A stretch of DNA of 64,000 nucleotides from Ethanoligenens harbinense YUAN-3 (GTDB lineage: Bacteria; Bacillota; Clostridia; Oscillospirales; Ethanoligenentaceae), in the NCBI RefSeq assembly GCF_000178115.2, contig NC_014828.1:1829310-1893309 (forward strand). Reading direction: 5' to 3'. This document shows positions 26,250-34,692 of the stretch, in pieces (the stretch's first letter is position 1; each line of letters begins with the position of its first letter). The notes under the pieces are model-generated. The model was not told where the DNA came from. It did not search any database and was given only the letters and a program-made list of their open reading frames with translations. The position numbers and the translations under genes were made by a program.

Positions 26250-27158
26250 TTACAGCAAATGCTTACTGAAATACCGGTCGCCACGGTCGGGAAGCACCAC
26301 CGCAATGTTTGCGCCCACATGCCGCTCCGCGATCTTCCGCGCGGCAAACAGCGCGGCGCCGGACGACGAACCGGCAAGGATACCTTCCGCTGCCGCGAGA
26401 CGGCGCGCTTCCCGCACTGCATCCTCATCGTGGATCTTGATGACAGTATCCACCAATGCGGTGTCCATTGTCCCGGGCATGAATGTGTTACCGATTCCCT
26501 CGATTTCATAATGTCCCGGTTCTCCGCCCCCCATGGTGGAACCGTACGGGTCGGCCAGAACGCATTGGACGTCCGGATTGTGTTCTTTCAGGTACCGCCC
26601 CACGCCCGAAAGGGTGCCGCCGCTACCCGCGCCGGCCACAAAAAAGTCAATCGCTCCATCCAAGCCATGGTATATCTCGGGCCCCGTCGTGCGATAATGG
26701 ATGTCGGGGTTGGCCGGATTGTCAAACTGCCCCAGCAAAACCGGGTCTTTGATGCTTTGCTTGAGCTCCTCCATTTTACGGAACGCGCCCTGCATGCCAT
26801 CTTCTTTAGGGGTATTGACAATCTCCGCCCCAAAAGCACGCATGATGGTCTGCTTTTCTTCCGAAAATTTTTCAGGCACCACAAAGAGGATGCGATAGCC
26901 TTTGCCCAGCGCAGCCAGAGCAATGCCGATGCCGGCATTACCCGCCGTCACTTCCAAAATGGTGCTGCCGGGCTTGAGAACGCCGCGTTGTTCCGCGTCT
27001 TCAATCAGCGCCTGCCCCATTCGGTCCTTGATACTCCCGCCCGGGTTCCACAGCTCCAATTTGGCAAAAACACGCGTTTCGGGCGCGTAACCCATGTGGT
27101 GCAGCCGCACCAGCGGCGTATGGCCGATCAGTTCCCGAATCGTATTGATGTACTGCAT
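26250..27158 (-). CDS. Cysteine synthase-family PLP enzyme, MccA-like (O-acetylserine-dependent cystathionine beta-synthase)
   Basis: 302 residues of fold-type II PLP enzymes. The PLP lysine is in NPGGSIKDR (near residue 44), the substrate loop is VTAGNAGIG (near 70), and the phosphate loop is GAGSGGTLSG (near 177). LIEDAEQRG, VPEKFSEEKQ and the EGIGNTFMP region match MccA of Bacillus more closely than CysK. MccA joins homocysteine and O-acetylserine into cystathionine, the first step from methionine to cysteine, and can also make cysteine. It is divergent from metY and shares a promoter region with it. A CysK or CysM role cannot be excluded. Confidence 0.85.
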   Translation of the reverse strand: MQYINTIRELIGHTPLVRLHHMGYAPETRVFAKLELWNPGGSIKDRMGQALIEDAEQRGVLKPGSTILEVTAGNAGIGIALAALGKGYRILFVVPEKFSEEKQTIMRAFGAEIVNTPKEDGMQGAFRKMEELKQSIKDPVLLGQFDNPANPDIHYRTTGPEIYHGLDGAIDFFVAGAGSGGTLSGVGRYLKEHNPDVQCVLADPYGSTMGGGEPGHYEIEGIGNTFMPGTMDTALVDTVIKIHDEDAVREARRLAAAEGILAGSSSGAALFAARKIAERHVGANIAVVLPDRGDRYFSKHLL

Positions 27159-27229
27159 AACCTATCTTCTCCCTTTTGGTGTTCGCGTTATTTCACATAG
27201 AAAACGGGTATTTGGTGTATCCGGGCACA

Positions 27230-27304
27230 TCACAGGGAGCAGTTGCAGCCTAAATCATCCGCATAGGCTTTGCGGGGATAAAACCACATATGTGGCTCTT
27301 GCAT
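27230..27304 (-). CDS. Possible leader mini-ORF of the mccA-like gene
   Basis: A 24-codon frame from ATG 27304, six bases after an AGGTG, ending with codons for LGCNCSL. It lies in the 204-nt leader and includes two Cys codons close to the end, as might be expected of a cysteine-sensing leader peptide. No terminator was seen after it. It may be chance. Confidence 0.25.
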   Translation of the reverse strand: MQEPHMWFYPRKAYADDLGCNCSL

Positions 27305-27335
27305 GTCAAACACCTGCCAAGCCGCGTTTATTTAT

Positions 27336-27397
27336 TATAATATATATATGAATTATATTATATGGTTTATCATATGCTGTTTTTGGAAATATGTCAA
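27336..27397 (-). promoter_or_regulatory. Promoter and AT-rich operator of the mccA-like gene
   Basis: Minus-strand TTGACA (27397-27392), spacer 17, TATGAT (27374-27369). A perfect inverted repeat TATAATATA-N9-TATATTATA (27336-27362) covers the predicted start site. It has the same plan as the other three sulfur promoters in this window. Confidence 0.65.
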
Positions 27398-27432
27398 TAC
27401 ATATCTAAAAACATATATTTTTCTGTAAATGC

Positions 27433-27485
27433 TTGACAAGGCAGCCAAACAGCCTATAATACATATTATATTAATCAGTTTAATA
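27433..27485 (+). promoter_or_regulatory. Promoter and AT-rich operator of the metY operon
   Basis: TTGACA (27433-27438), spacer 16, TATAAT (27455-27460), then TATTAA-N5-TTAATA (27469-27485) at the predicted start. The transcript would have a leader of about 255 nt before metY. Confidence 0.7.
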
Positions 27486-27556
27486 ATTAAAGGTAGGGTG
27501 CATCTTTTGCGTACAGATCGTGCTTGGTGGTTGTGCTGCAAACAAGGAGCCGTGCG

Positions 27557-27643
27557 ATGTATGACCCTTTGCTTCGGTTTCGGCGGGGCACATGCATGCG
27601 TGTGCGCTCCCTGTTCAGAAAAAATTACGTATTTTTAAGGTGA
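27557..27643 (+). CDS. Upstream mini-ORF in the metY leader
   Basis: A 28-codon frame beginning MYDPLLRFRRGTC, with AAGGAG seven bases before its ATG, a better ribosome site than many genes here. It is very basic (eight Arg) and has one Cys and three Met. It stops with TGA exactly where the conserved 21-nt element begins (27644), in the same frame. Such placement suggests a leader peptide whose translation affects the RNA that follows. It is not recognised as a known family. Confidence 0.45.
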   Translation: MYDPLLRFRRGTCMRVRSLFRKNYVFLR

Positions 27644-27711
27644 CCGACTGGACAACCAGAGGCCCTGTGACAAACCGGCTGCCCACAACCGCAGGTTGTG
27701 GAAAGGAAAGG
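27644..27711 (+). promoter_or_regulatory. Structured metY leader with conserved element, copy 3
   Basis: CTGG-ACAA-CCAG-AGGC (27648-27663) forms a hairpin where copies 1 and 2 have CCGG/CCGG, so one stem pair changed on both sides. A second hairpin, CCACAACC-GCA-GGTTGTGG, follows near 27683-27701, just before the metY ribosome site (AAAGGGG). GGCCCTGTGA recalls part of the SAM-I core, but the other conserved SAM-I blocks are absent. Confidence 0.5.
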
Positions 27712-27723
27712 GGCTCGCGGCTT

Positions 27724-29055
27724 ATGTCAAATCCATCTTATCGGTTCGACACGCTGAAGGTGCGGGGCGGATATGACCCCTCGGAGCACAACCAATCGGT
27801 AGCGGTGCCGATCTACCAGACGGCGGCGTTCAACCTGGGATCGCCGGAAAGGGCTTTGCGGCTTTTTTCCAACGAGGAATTCGGCCCGATCTATACCCGC
27901 GTGGGCAACCCCACGGTGGAAGCCGCAGAAAAACGGCTGGTGGAACTGCACCCTGGCGCGACCGGCGCCGTCGGGCTTTCGTCGGGGATGGCCGCCATCT
28001 CGTTCACGCTGTTTAACGTAACGGACGGCAGCGGGCGCATCCTCACCACCCCACAGCTCTACGGCGGCACCATCGACAGCTTCAAGAAGATTTATCCGCG
28101 TTTCGGCGTCGAGGTGGACCTGGTGGAAGACCCGGAAGAACCGGCATCGTTTGAAAAGGCGGTCACACCGGAAACCAAAGCCATCTATGTCGAATCCATC
28201 AGCAACCCCAAAGCCGTCGTCGCCGATCTTTCGGAGCTTGCGCGCATCGCCCACGCGCATGGCATTCCCCTCATCGTGGACAATACGTTCGCTACGCCCT
28301 ACCTGCTCAATCCATTTGCATTCGGCGCGGACATCGTGGTCTATTCGGCAACGAAGCTGCTCAATGGACACGGGAACCTGATTGCGGGCTTTGTGCTCGA
28401 AAACGCCCGTTTCTGGTGGGACAGCAAACAGTTCCCTCAATTCCACGAGCAGCTCTACACCCTGCGCGACGGCAACGGCAAGGAACGCAGCTTCTTGGAT
28501 ACGTTTCCTTCCCTACCCTTCACCGCGCGCATCCGTCTGGTCTACCTCAACTACATCGGCGCAGCGCTGGGGCCGTTTGACGCCTATCTGTTCCTCATCG
28601 GCCTGGAAACGCTGTCGGAACGCGTCGCCAAGCAGGTCGCCACCACACAGAAGCTGGTGCAGTATCTGGAAAGCCGCGAAGATGTGGCGTGGGTCAGCTA
28701 TCCGGGCACCAGCGGCTACCGCCACACGGAACGCGCGAAAAAATACCTGCCCCAAGGCGCGGGCACGGTCTTCAGCTTTGGCTGGAAAGGCAGCGAGGCG
28801 CAGACCGAGCGCTTCCTCACCGCCGTCAAGCTGTTCAGCTACCACGTGAACGTGGGCGACGCTCGCTCGCTCATCGTCAACTCCCCCAAAACCACGCACG
28901 GAGAACTCACACCGGCCCAGCAGTTACATGCGCAGATCACGCCCGACACCATCCGGATCTCGGTGGGTCTGGAAGATGCCGACGATTTGATTGCCGATCT
29001 CAAGCAGGCGTTCCACACGGCGTCTCTGCAGCCGCTGCAAACGGCCGCATCCTGA
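27724..29055 (+). CDS. metY: O-acetylhomoserine sulfhydrylase (MetY-like)
   Basis: 443 residues of the Cys/Met-metabolism PLP family, with the length typical of MetY. PLP lysine is in VVYSATKLLNGHGN (near residue 208). YTRVGNPTV, GLSSGMAA and VDNTFATPYL are all present. It makes homocysteine from O-acetylhomoserine and sulfide, or takes methanethiol to give methionine directly. In the known methylthio-alkane reductase pathway methanethiol is consumed by such an enzyme, which fits the nearby nitrogenase-like genes. ATG at 27724 is preferred; the longer frame to 27592 runs through the structured leader. Confidence 0.92.
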   Translation: MSNPSYRFDTLKVRGGYDPSEHNQSVAVPIYQTAAFNLGSPERALRLFSNEEFGPIYTRVGNPTVEAAEKRLVELHPGATGAVGLSSGMAAISFTLFNVTDGSGRILTTPQLYGGTIDSFKKIYPRFGVEVDLVEDPEEPASFEKAVTPETKAIYVESISNPKAVVADLSELARIAHAHGIPLIVDNTFATPYLLNPFAFGADIVVYSATKLLNGHGNLIAGFVLENARFWWDSKQFPQFHEQLYTLRDGNGKERSFLDTFPSLPFTARIRLVYLNYIGAALGPFDAYLFLIGLETLSERVAKQVATTQKLVQYLESREDVAWVSYPGTSGYRHTERAKKYLPQGAGTVFSFGWKGSEAQTERFLTAVKLFSYHVNVGDARSLIVNSPKTTHGELTPAQQLHAQITPDTIRISVGLEDADDLIADLKQAFHTASLQPLQTAAS

Positions 29056-29083
29056 AATCCTCACGCAGAAAGAAGAATTTTGA

Positions 29084-30271
29084 ATGGCAAATCAACAACC
29101 GGGCAATCACCTGCATCCGGAGTCCCTTTTGATCCACGGCGGCATCGACGGCGACGCACGGACCGGTGCGGTCAGCGTCCCCATCTACCAGACCTCCACC
29201 TACCGGCAGGCGGGCCTGGGCGAAAACAACGGCTATGAATATTCCCGCACCGGCAACCCCACGCGCGAAGCGCTGGAAAAACTGATTGCGGAACTGGAAG
29301 AGGGGACGGCAGGCTTCGCCTTTGCTTCCGGCATGGCCGCTATCACGGCGGTCTTGCTCCTGTTCCGCTCCGGCGACAAACTGCTGATCTCCAGCAATGT
29401 GTACGGCGGCACGTTCCGCGTGCTCGACAAAGTCTTCAAGCCGTTCGGCCTGGCATACGAGATTGTGGATACGTCGAGTCTGGGCACGGTGGAAAGCCGG
29501 ATCGACCCGACCGTGAAAGCGCTGCTGATCGAAAGCCCGGCCAATCCCCTGCTGACGGTCACGGACATTGCGGCAGTCAGCGCGCTGGCCAAAAAACACC
29601 ACCTGCTCACCATCGTGGACAACACGTTCATGACCCCCTATCTGCAGCGCCCGCTGACACTGGGGGCCGACATCGTTGTGCACAGCGCGACAAAATATCT
29701 GGGAGGGCACAGCGACCTGGTTGCCGGGCTGGCCGTCGTAAAAGATTCAGTGCTGGCGGAGCGGCTGGCTTTCCTGCAAAACGCCACCGGCGGCATTTTG
29801 GAGCCGTTTGACTCCTGGCTGCTCATCCGGGGCATCAAAACGCTCTCCGTCCGGCTGGACCGGCATCTGGAAAACGCCGCTTTCCTCGCCACCTTTTTGC
29901 GGGAGCACCCCGCGGTAAAAAAAGTGTATTATCCCGGCCTGCCCGACTTCCCCGGATACGATATCCAGAACGGGCAGGCGCGCGGCGCGGGGGCAATCAT
30001 CTCGTTCGTTTTGGATGAGCAATACGACATCCGCGCCTTTTTCAAAAGTGTCCGCCTGATTACGCTGGGAGAAAGCCTCGGCGGCGTGGAATCGCTGGTC
30101 TGCCACCCGGCCAGCATGACCCATGCCTCCATCCCCTATGAGATACGCCGGAAAGTCGGCATCGTCGACCAGCTGATCCGGCTGTCGGTGGGGATCGAGA
30201 ACAAACAGGACATCGCAGACGACCTGCAGGCTGCGTTCCGGCAGGCGCTGTCCGCCAAAACGTCCACCTGA
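29084..30271 (+). CDS. Cystathionine gamma-synthase/lyase or beta-lyase family PLP enzyme (MccB/MetB/MetC-like)
   Basis: 395 residues. Motifs are YEYSRTGNPTREALE (near 46), FASGMAAI (near 82), VDNTFMTPYLQRPL and the PLP lysine in VHSATKYLGGHSD (near 205). It acts in transsulfuration between cystathionine, homocysteine and cysteine; family members cannot be told apart by sequence alone. With the MccA-like gene next door, a cystathionine gamma-lyase (MccB) role would complete methionine-to-cysteine conversion. It follows metY by 28 bp and shares its promoter and leader. Confidence 0.88.
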   Translation: MANQQPGNHLHPESLLIHGGIDGDARTGAVSVPIYQTSTYRQAGLGENNGYEYSRTGNPTREALEKLIAELEEGTAGFAFASGMAAITAVLLLFRSGDKLLISSNVYGGTFRVLDKVFKPFGLAYEIVDTSSLGTVESRIDPTVKALLIESPANPLLTVTDIAAVSALAKKHHLLTIVDNTFMTPYLQRPLTLGADIVVHSATKYLGGHSDLVAGLAVVKDSVLAERLAFLQNATGGILEPFDSWLLIRGIKTLSVRLDRHLENAAFLATFLREHPAVKKVYYPGLPDFPGYDIQNGQARGAGAIISFVLDEQYDIRAFFKSVRLITLGESLGGVESLVCHPASMTHASIPYEIRRKVGIVDQLIRLSVGIENKQDIADDLQAAFRQALSAKTST

Positions 30272-30350
30272 CAAAAGCCTCGCCGCTTCAAACGAATGCC
30301 CCCTGCCGCTGCCGAAAACAGGATATCGCACCCGGATTGCCAACCGGAAA

Positions 30351-30395
30351 GCCGTAGGCCACATCGCGAACCGATGTAGCCTACGGCTTCTTTTG
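30351..30395. terminator. Bidirectional terminator between converging sulfur operons
   Basis: AAAGCCGTAGGCcACATCG pairs with CGATGTaGCCTACGGCTT, followed by CTTTTGG. It lies 80 bp past the metY operon and also faces the end of the metQNI operon. Confidence 0.85.
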
Positions 30396-30538
30396 GCCTG
30401 CTAGACATTTTACAGAAAACCATGCGGGAGCGAATCAAGTGAACCCGCCGAACCGCCTGATCGCCCTGTTTTTGGCGGCCGCTGTCCCGGACAGGGCCTC
30501 TTTTCCCAACAGGCCATTGCCACACAGAGCGGGGCACT

Positions 30539-31717
30539 TCACCATCCGCGTGCTGTTTGTGGAAGTTTATGCCGAATCGATTCCAGACGATTGAGGGCCG
30601 CCTCCAACGTCTCATTTTTTTTCGCAAAATGGAAACGAATCAAGTGCCGGATGTCTTCACGAAAAAAAGCAGATCCCGGCACAGCTGCGACCCCGACCTC
30701 CCTTGCGAGCCATTCGCAAAACCGCAAATCATCCGTGCAGCCAAACTCAGAAACATCCACCATGACATAATATGCACCCTGCGGCACCGTAAACGGCAGG
30801 TTCAGTCGCTTAAGCCCTTCAAGGAAAAGGCTTCTCTTTTCCTCGTAAATTTTCTGCAATTGTTTATAATAACCGTTTTCAAAACGAAGAGCAGTCACTG
30901 CAGCTTCCTGTAATGGGGATGCCGCACCGACAGTTAAAAAATCATGCACCTTCTTCGCCCGCTCGATGATATATGCCGGGGCGATCAGATAGCCGAGCCT
31001 CCAGCCGGTGATGGAATAAGTCTTGGACAGAGAACTGCACGATATGGTCCGTTCAAACATACCCGGCAGTGCAGCGAAATAAGTATGCCGATACGGCTCG
31101 TAAATAATGTGCTCATATACTTCGTCGGCAATGACAAAAGAGTCATATTTTTCCGCAAGCCCCGCAATCAGCCGCAACTCGTCGGGGGAAAACACCTTGC
31201 CCGTCGGGTTGGAAGGATTGCATAAAATCAGCGCCTTGGGATGCTGCGCAAACGCCGCCTCCAATTCGTTGGCGTCAAAGTGAAAATGCGGCGGCTTCAA
31301 CGGGACATAAATCGGCTCCGCACCCGAGAGGATCGCATCCGCCGCATAATTCTCATAAAACGGTGAAAACACGATGACCTTATCTTGCGGATTGCACACG
31401 GTCATCATCGCCGCCATCATCGCTTCAGTGCTACCACAGGTAACGACGATTTGCGTCTCAGGGTCAATCGGGATGCCCATGAACCGCGCCTGCTTTTCCG
31501 CAAGTGCCTGGCGGAAATTTTGGGCGCCCCATGTGACTGCATATTGATGGACACTTCCTTCTGCCACCTTTTTCAATGCCGCTTTCAACTCATCTGGCGG
31601 GTCGAAATCCGGGAACCCCTGCGAAAGATTGATCGCTCCGTATTGATTGGCAACCCGTGTCATCCGGCGGATGACGGAATCGGTGAACTGCTCCGTTCTT
31701 TCACTCAAAGATGGCAT
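30539..31717 (-). CDS. Class I/II aminotransferase, YbdL-like (methionine/aromatic type)
   Basis: 392 residues of fold-type I PLP enzymes. NLSQGFPDFDPPDEL (near residue 26), NPSNPTGKVF (near 167) and the PLP lysine in SSLSKTYSITGWRLGY (near 232) are seen. It resembles E. coli YbdL and kynurenine aminotransferases, which transaminate methionine to 4-methylthio-2-oxobutanoate. In E. coli ybdL lies beside ybdH, and here the next gene upstream is a YbdH-like dehydrogenase. It is the last gene of the metQ operon. ATG at 31717 follows GGAGGTG. Confidence 0.85.
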   Translation of the reverse strand: MPSLSERTEQFTDSVIRRMTRVANQYGAINLSQGFPDFDPPDELKAALKKVAEGSVHQYAVTWGAQNFRQALAEKQARFMGIPIDPETQIVVTCGSTEAMMAAMMTVCNPQDKVIVFSPFYENYAADAILSGAEPIYVPLKPPHFHFDANELEAAFAQHPKALILCNPSNPTGKVFSPDELRLIAGLAEKYDSFVIADEVYEHIIYEPYRHTYFAALPGMFERTISCSSLSKTYSITGWRLGYLIAPAYIIERAKKVHDFLTVGAASPLQEAAVTALRFENGYYKQLQKIYEEKRSLFLEGLKRLNLPFTVPQGAYYVMVDVSEFGCTDDLRFCEWLAREVGVAAVPGSAFFREDIRHLIRFHFAKKNETLEAALNRLESIRHKLPQTARGW

Positions 31718-31768
31718 ATCAAAACACCTCCGGTCTTGTCTGGATTCCACTCAAACACATAAAAGAGG

Positions 31769-32875
31769 TCAGGATGCCTCCGCCGTTTTCAAGCTTTCGC
31801 GCCCCAACTCATCGGCCTTCAGCAGGGCTTCCGCAATAAGCGAGGCCGTGACGGTGAAATTCAGACGTGAAAACCCCCATTTTTCAATGTCGATCGTGCC
31901 TGCCGCAAAACGGATTTTAGCCGACACATCCGATTCAACACCCAACTGGCGCAATGTAACCGGCAGATGAAGTTCATTCATTTGGCAAATAAACGTGCGG
32001 ATCTCGCTTTCGGGCTTGTTTTCCAGCAAGAACAGCGCAATCAGGCTGAAAACAACCTTTTCTCCATGCAGGCTTCCGTGGGTATCCTTCAGCTGAGTTA
32101 GCCCGTTGTGGATAGCATGCGCGGTCGCTGGGCAGTATCCGGTATCCTGGATGCTTCCATTCAACCCTGCGAGAAAAAGGATGGAGTCGATCACATCTGA
32201 AAAATCGGGACTGCATTTTCCGCCTGCCAGCTCATGAATGACGGGGATACTTTTGTTCTCCAGAATCTCCAGCGCGTACCGGGATGAGTCAAGCCGGAAT
32301 TTCAGCGCAAAGTTCTGCGGGTCGATTTGCAATATCGGCTCATATTCATACCATTTGGCCAGCGTATCCCCAATCCCGGCCGCCAAGTAGCGAAGCGGCG
32401 CTCTCGCCAGAATATCAAGATCAACGATCACGGCATATGGAGAAGATTGCAGCTCCAGATTATCGGTCTGCCGGCCCTTCTCGTCATAAAGAATGGAAAG
32501 GGCGGACCATGCCGCGCAGGTCCCCGCAACGGTGGGAATGCAAACCACCGGCAGACGTGCGCCGTCGGCGACCGCTTTGGCCGTATCCAGGGCCCTTCCG
32601 CCTCCAACACCAACGACTACTTCATAATCTTCCGACACCGCCATGTCCGAAAACCTTTTCACTGCTTCGGCTGTGCAATACCCTGCATACACTTCCAGAT
32701 GGTACGTCACGCCTGCTTCTTCCAGGCTGGTAAGGAGACGGTGCCTCGAAACATTCCATGCGGTCGCCCCACCGATGATCAACGCTTTTTCCCCGGCCGG
32801 CGCAATGATTTCACCCGCCTTATCAAGCGCGTTTTTTTCATTGATATAATAAGCGGGCATTTTCAGTTGTACCAT
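31769..32875 (-). CDS. Iron/zinc-dependent dehydrogenase, YbdH (HcxA)-like
   Basis: 368 residues of the glycerol dehydrogenase/iron-containing alcohol dehydrogenase family. NAD binding is in VVGVGGGRALDTAK (near residue 87); metal ligands are the Asp in AAGIGDTLAKW (near 166) and the His in ATAHAIHNGL and SLHGEKV. E. coli HcxA reduces 2-oxoacids such as 2-oxobutanoate to hydroxy acids. With a YbdL-like aminotransferase on one side and MetI on the other, the likely substrate is a keto acid derived from methionine. Glycerol dehydrogenase is less likely here; a second paralogue lies at 42136. Confidence 0.8.
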   Translation of the reverse strand: MVQLKMPAYYINEKNALDKAGEIIAPAGEKALIIGGATAWNVSRHRLLTSLEEAGVTYHLEVYAGYCTAEAVKRFSDMAVSEDYEVVVGVGGGRALDTAKAVADGARLPVVCIPTVAGTCAAWSALSILYDEKGRQTDNLELQSSPYAVIVDLDILARAPLRYLAAGIGDTLAKWYEYEPILQIDPQNFALKFRLDSSRYALEILENKSIPVIHELAGGKCSPDFSDVIDSILFLAGLNGSIQDTGYCPATAHAIHNGLTQLKDTHGSLHGEKVVFSLIALFLLENKPESEIRTFICQMNELHLPVTLRQLGVESDVSAKIRFAAGTIDIEKWGFSRLNFTVTASLIAEALLKADELGRESLKTAEAS

Positions 32876-32938
32876 GTTCCAACCCCCACTGTTGTATGCA
32901 CAAAAATATCCTTTGAGCTAAATACACAGGAACGCCTG

Positions 32939-33667
32939 TTATTCCCGGCGCGCGATATACGCAAGCCGGTTCCCCCATGTTTGCAGCCCCTGCACAAAAG
33001 CGATGAGAACGACGACGGTGGTAATCATGACAAATCGGTCAAACCGCTCATAGCCATAAGAAACCGCAAGATCTCCAATTCCTCCTCCGCCAACAGTACC
33101 GGCCATCGCCGTGGCCCCGATCAGGCCAATAGTCGCGGTCGTCAGTGCCAGGATGAGAGAACCGATCGCTTCTGGAAGCAGGAAATACCGGATGATCTCA
33201 AACATTGTCGCTCCCATGGACTGCGCCGCCTCCAGAATGCCGGGGCTGACATCCAGCAACGAGTTTTCCACCAGTCGGCCGATATATGGCGCGACAAAGA
33301 TCACCAGCGGAACAATGGCTGCGTTCGTACCTATAGAGGTGTGAACGATCAACCGCGTGAAAGGGATGATCGCTACCATCAAAACAATAAACGGCAGCGA
33401 ACGGATGATGTTGATCACAGTGTTCAGCACCGCGTAGAGCACTTTCTTTTCGCACATGCCGCCCGGCCGCGTAAGCACCAGCAAAATGCCGACGGGAATG
33501 CCAATGAGAGCTCCCAGAAAAAGGGAGATGCCCACCATTTTCAAGGTCTCACCGATCGCCTGCAAAAACTCCTGAGACGTGATCGTCGTTTCATTTACCC
33601 CAATCAGTTCCCCGAAAGCATGGAACAACGACCCCGCAGACGATTGCACGGCCAAAAAAGCCGTCAT
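32939..33667 (-). CDS. metI: Methionine ABC transporter permease
   Basis: 242 residues with five or six membrane segments. IIRSLPFIVLMVAIIPFTR (near 87) and the EAA-type loop GILEAAQSMGATMFEI (near 142) are typical of MetI, as is GTVGGGGIGDLAVSYGY near 190. It starts with ATGA overlapping the metN stop. It forms the channel of the D/L-methionine importer with MetN and MetQ. Confidence 0.93.
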   Translation of the reverse strand: MTAFLAVQSSAGSLFHAFGELIGVNETTITSQEFLQAIGETLKMVGISLFLGALIGIPVGILLVLTRPGGMCEKKVLYAVLNTVINIIRSLPFIVLMVAIIPFTRLIVHTSIGTNAAIVPLVIFVAPYIGRLVENSLLDVSPGILEAAQSMGATMFEIIRYFLLPEAIGSLILALTTATIGLIGATAMAGTVGGGGIGDLAVSYGYERFDRFVMITTVVVLIAFVQGLQTWGNRLAYIARRE

Positions 33668-34692
33668 ACGCCGGTCACCTCCTGCACTTCAACCCCCTTG
33701 GTCTTGAGAAAAGCAACCGCCCGCGCGACCTGCCCATCTTCGCCGTGAAGTCGAATAATCATCGTACCCAAAGTTGTATCCTGAACCTCGTTCATGTCGG
33801 CAAACAGAATGTTCGTCTGAACGTCGTACCCTTTAATCAGTTCATTGACGATGGGAGCGGAAACATTCGCCCCCACAAAGCGCAGCTTATACAAACGCTG
33901 CCCTTTTTTAAATGAAAGACCGCGCGAAACACTTTCTGGAATGGCGGTTCGGATGACGGTCTGCACGAAACTCTGCGTTGTGGGATGCTTGGGATTTCCA
34001 AACACCTCAAGCACCGTGCCGTGCTCGATCAGTTCTCCCTTTTCCATCACGGCCACGCGGTTGCAGACTTGCTGGATGGCACTCATCTCATGCGTGATGA
34101 GTAAAATCGTGATGTTGTATTCCTGGTTGATCGTTTTGAGCAGTGCCAGTATGGATTGGGTCGTCTGGGGGTCCAGCGCGGAGGTCACTTCGTCGCAGAG
34201 TAAAATCGAGGGGTTGCTGGCCAATGCTCTGGCAATACCCACGCGCTGCTTTTGCCCGCCGGAAAGCTCCTTCGGATAGCTCTTCGCCTTGTCTGAAAGG
34301 CCGACATATTGCAGCAGCTCCGTCACCCGTTTGCGGATCCGCTCCTTGTTTTGCCTAAGCAGCACGAGCGGGATGGCCACGTTATCGAAAACCGTTCGGG
34401 TCTCCAGCAAATTGTAATGCTGAAAAATCATACCGATATATTTTCTCTGCTTCCGCAGTTCCACCGGGGTGAATGTGTCCAAGGGTTTTCCTTCTATTAA
34501 CACCTGCCCGGTGGTAGGCCGCTCCAGATAGTTGATCAGGCGAATCAACGTGCTTTTGCCGGCGCCGCTGTAACCGATCACACCAAAGATGTCACCCTTT
34601 TCGACCTGTAGATTGATGCCTTTGAGTGCGTGGATTTTCTGACGCTTGCCTTCAAAAATCTTGCTGACATTTCGCAGCTCAATTTCGACCAT
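33664..34692 (-). CDS. metN: Methionine ABC transporter ATP-binding protein with NIL domain
   Basis: 342 residues. Walker A is GYSGAGKSTLIRLINYLERP (near residue 38), signature ELSGGQKQRVGIARAL, Walker B ILLCDEVTSALDP. The last 90 residues, with FVGANVSAPIVNELIKGYDV and the ILFADMNEVQDTTLGTM region, form the ACT-like NIL domain that senses cytoplasmic methionine and inhibits transport. ATG at 34692 with GGGGGAGGG is chosen over the upstream frame to 34782, which overlaps the aminotransferase. Confidence 0.94.
   Translation of the reverse strand: MVEIELRNVSKIFEGKRQKIHALKGINLQVEKGDIFGVIGYSGAGKSTLIRLINYLERPTTGQVLIEGKPLDTFTPVELRKQRKYIGMIFQHYNLLETRTVFDNVAIPLVLLRQNKERIRKRVTELLQYVGLSDKAKSYPKELSGGQKQRVGIARALASNPSILLCDEVTSALDPQTTQSILALLKTINQEYNITILLITHEMSAIQQVCNRVAVMEKGELIEHGTVLEVFGNPKHPTTQSFVQTVIRTAIPESVSRGLSFKKGQRLYKLRFVGANVSAPIVNELIKGYDVQTNILFADMNEVQDTTLGTMIIRLHGEDGQVARAVAFLKTKGVEVQEVTGV

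Noticed and set aside
22598-27158. True nitrogen-fixation cluster
   Set aside because: Only component 1-like subunits and a NifX-type protein are present. NifH, NifB, NifEN and regulators are missing, and all other neighbours are sulfur genes.
27644-27711. SAM-I riboswitch before metY
   Set aside because: GGCCCTGTGA and ACCGGC resemble part of the SAM-I core, but the GAGGGA block, the kink-turn and the GGTGCTAAT block are absent.
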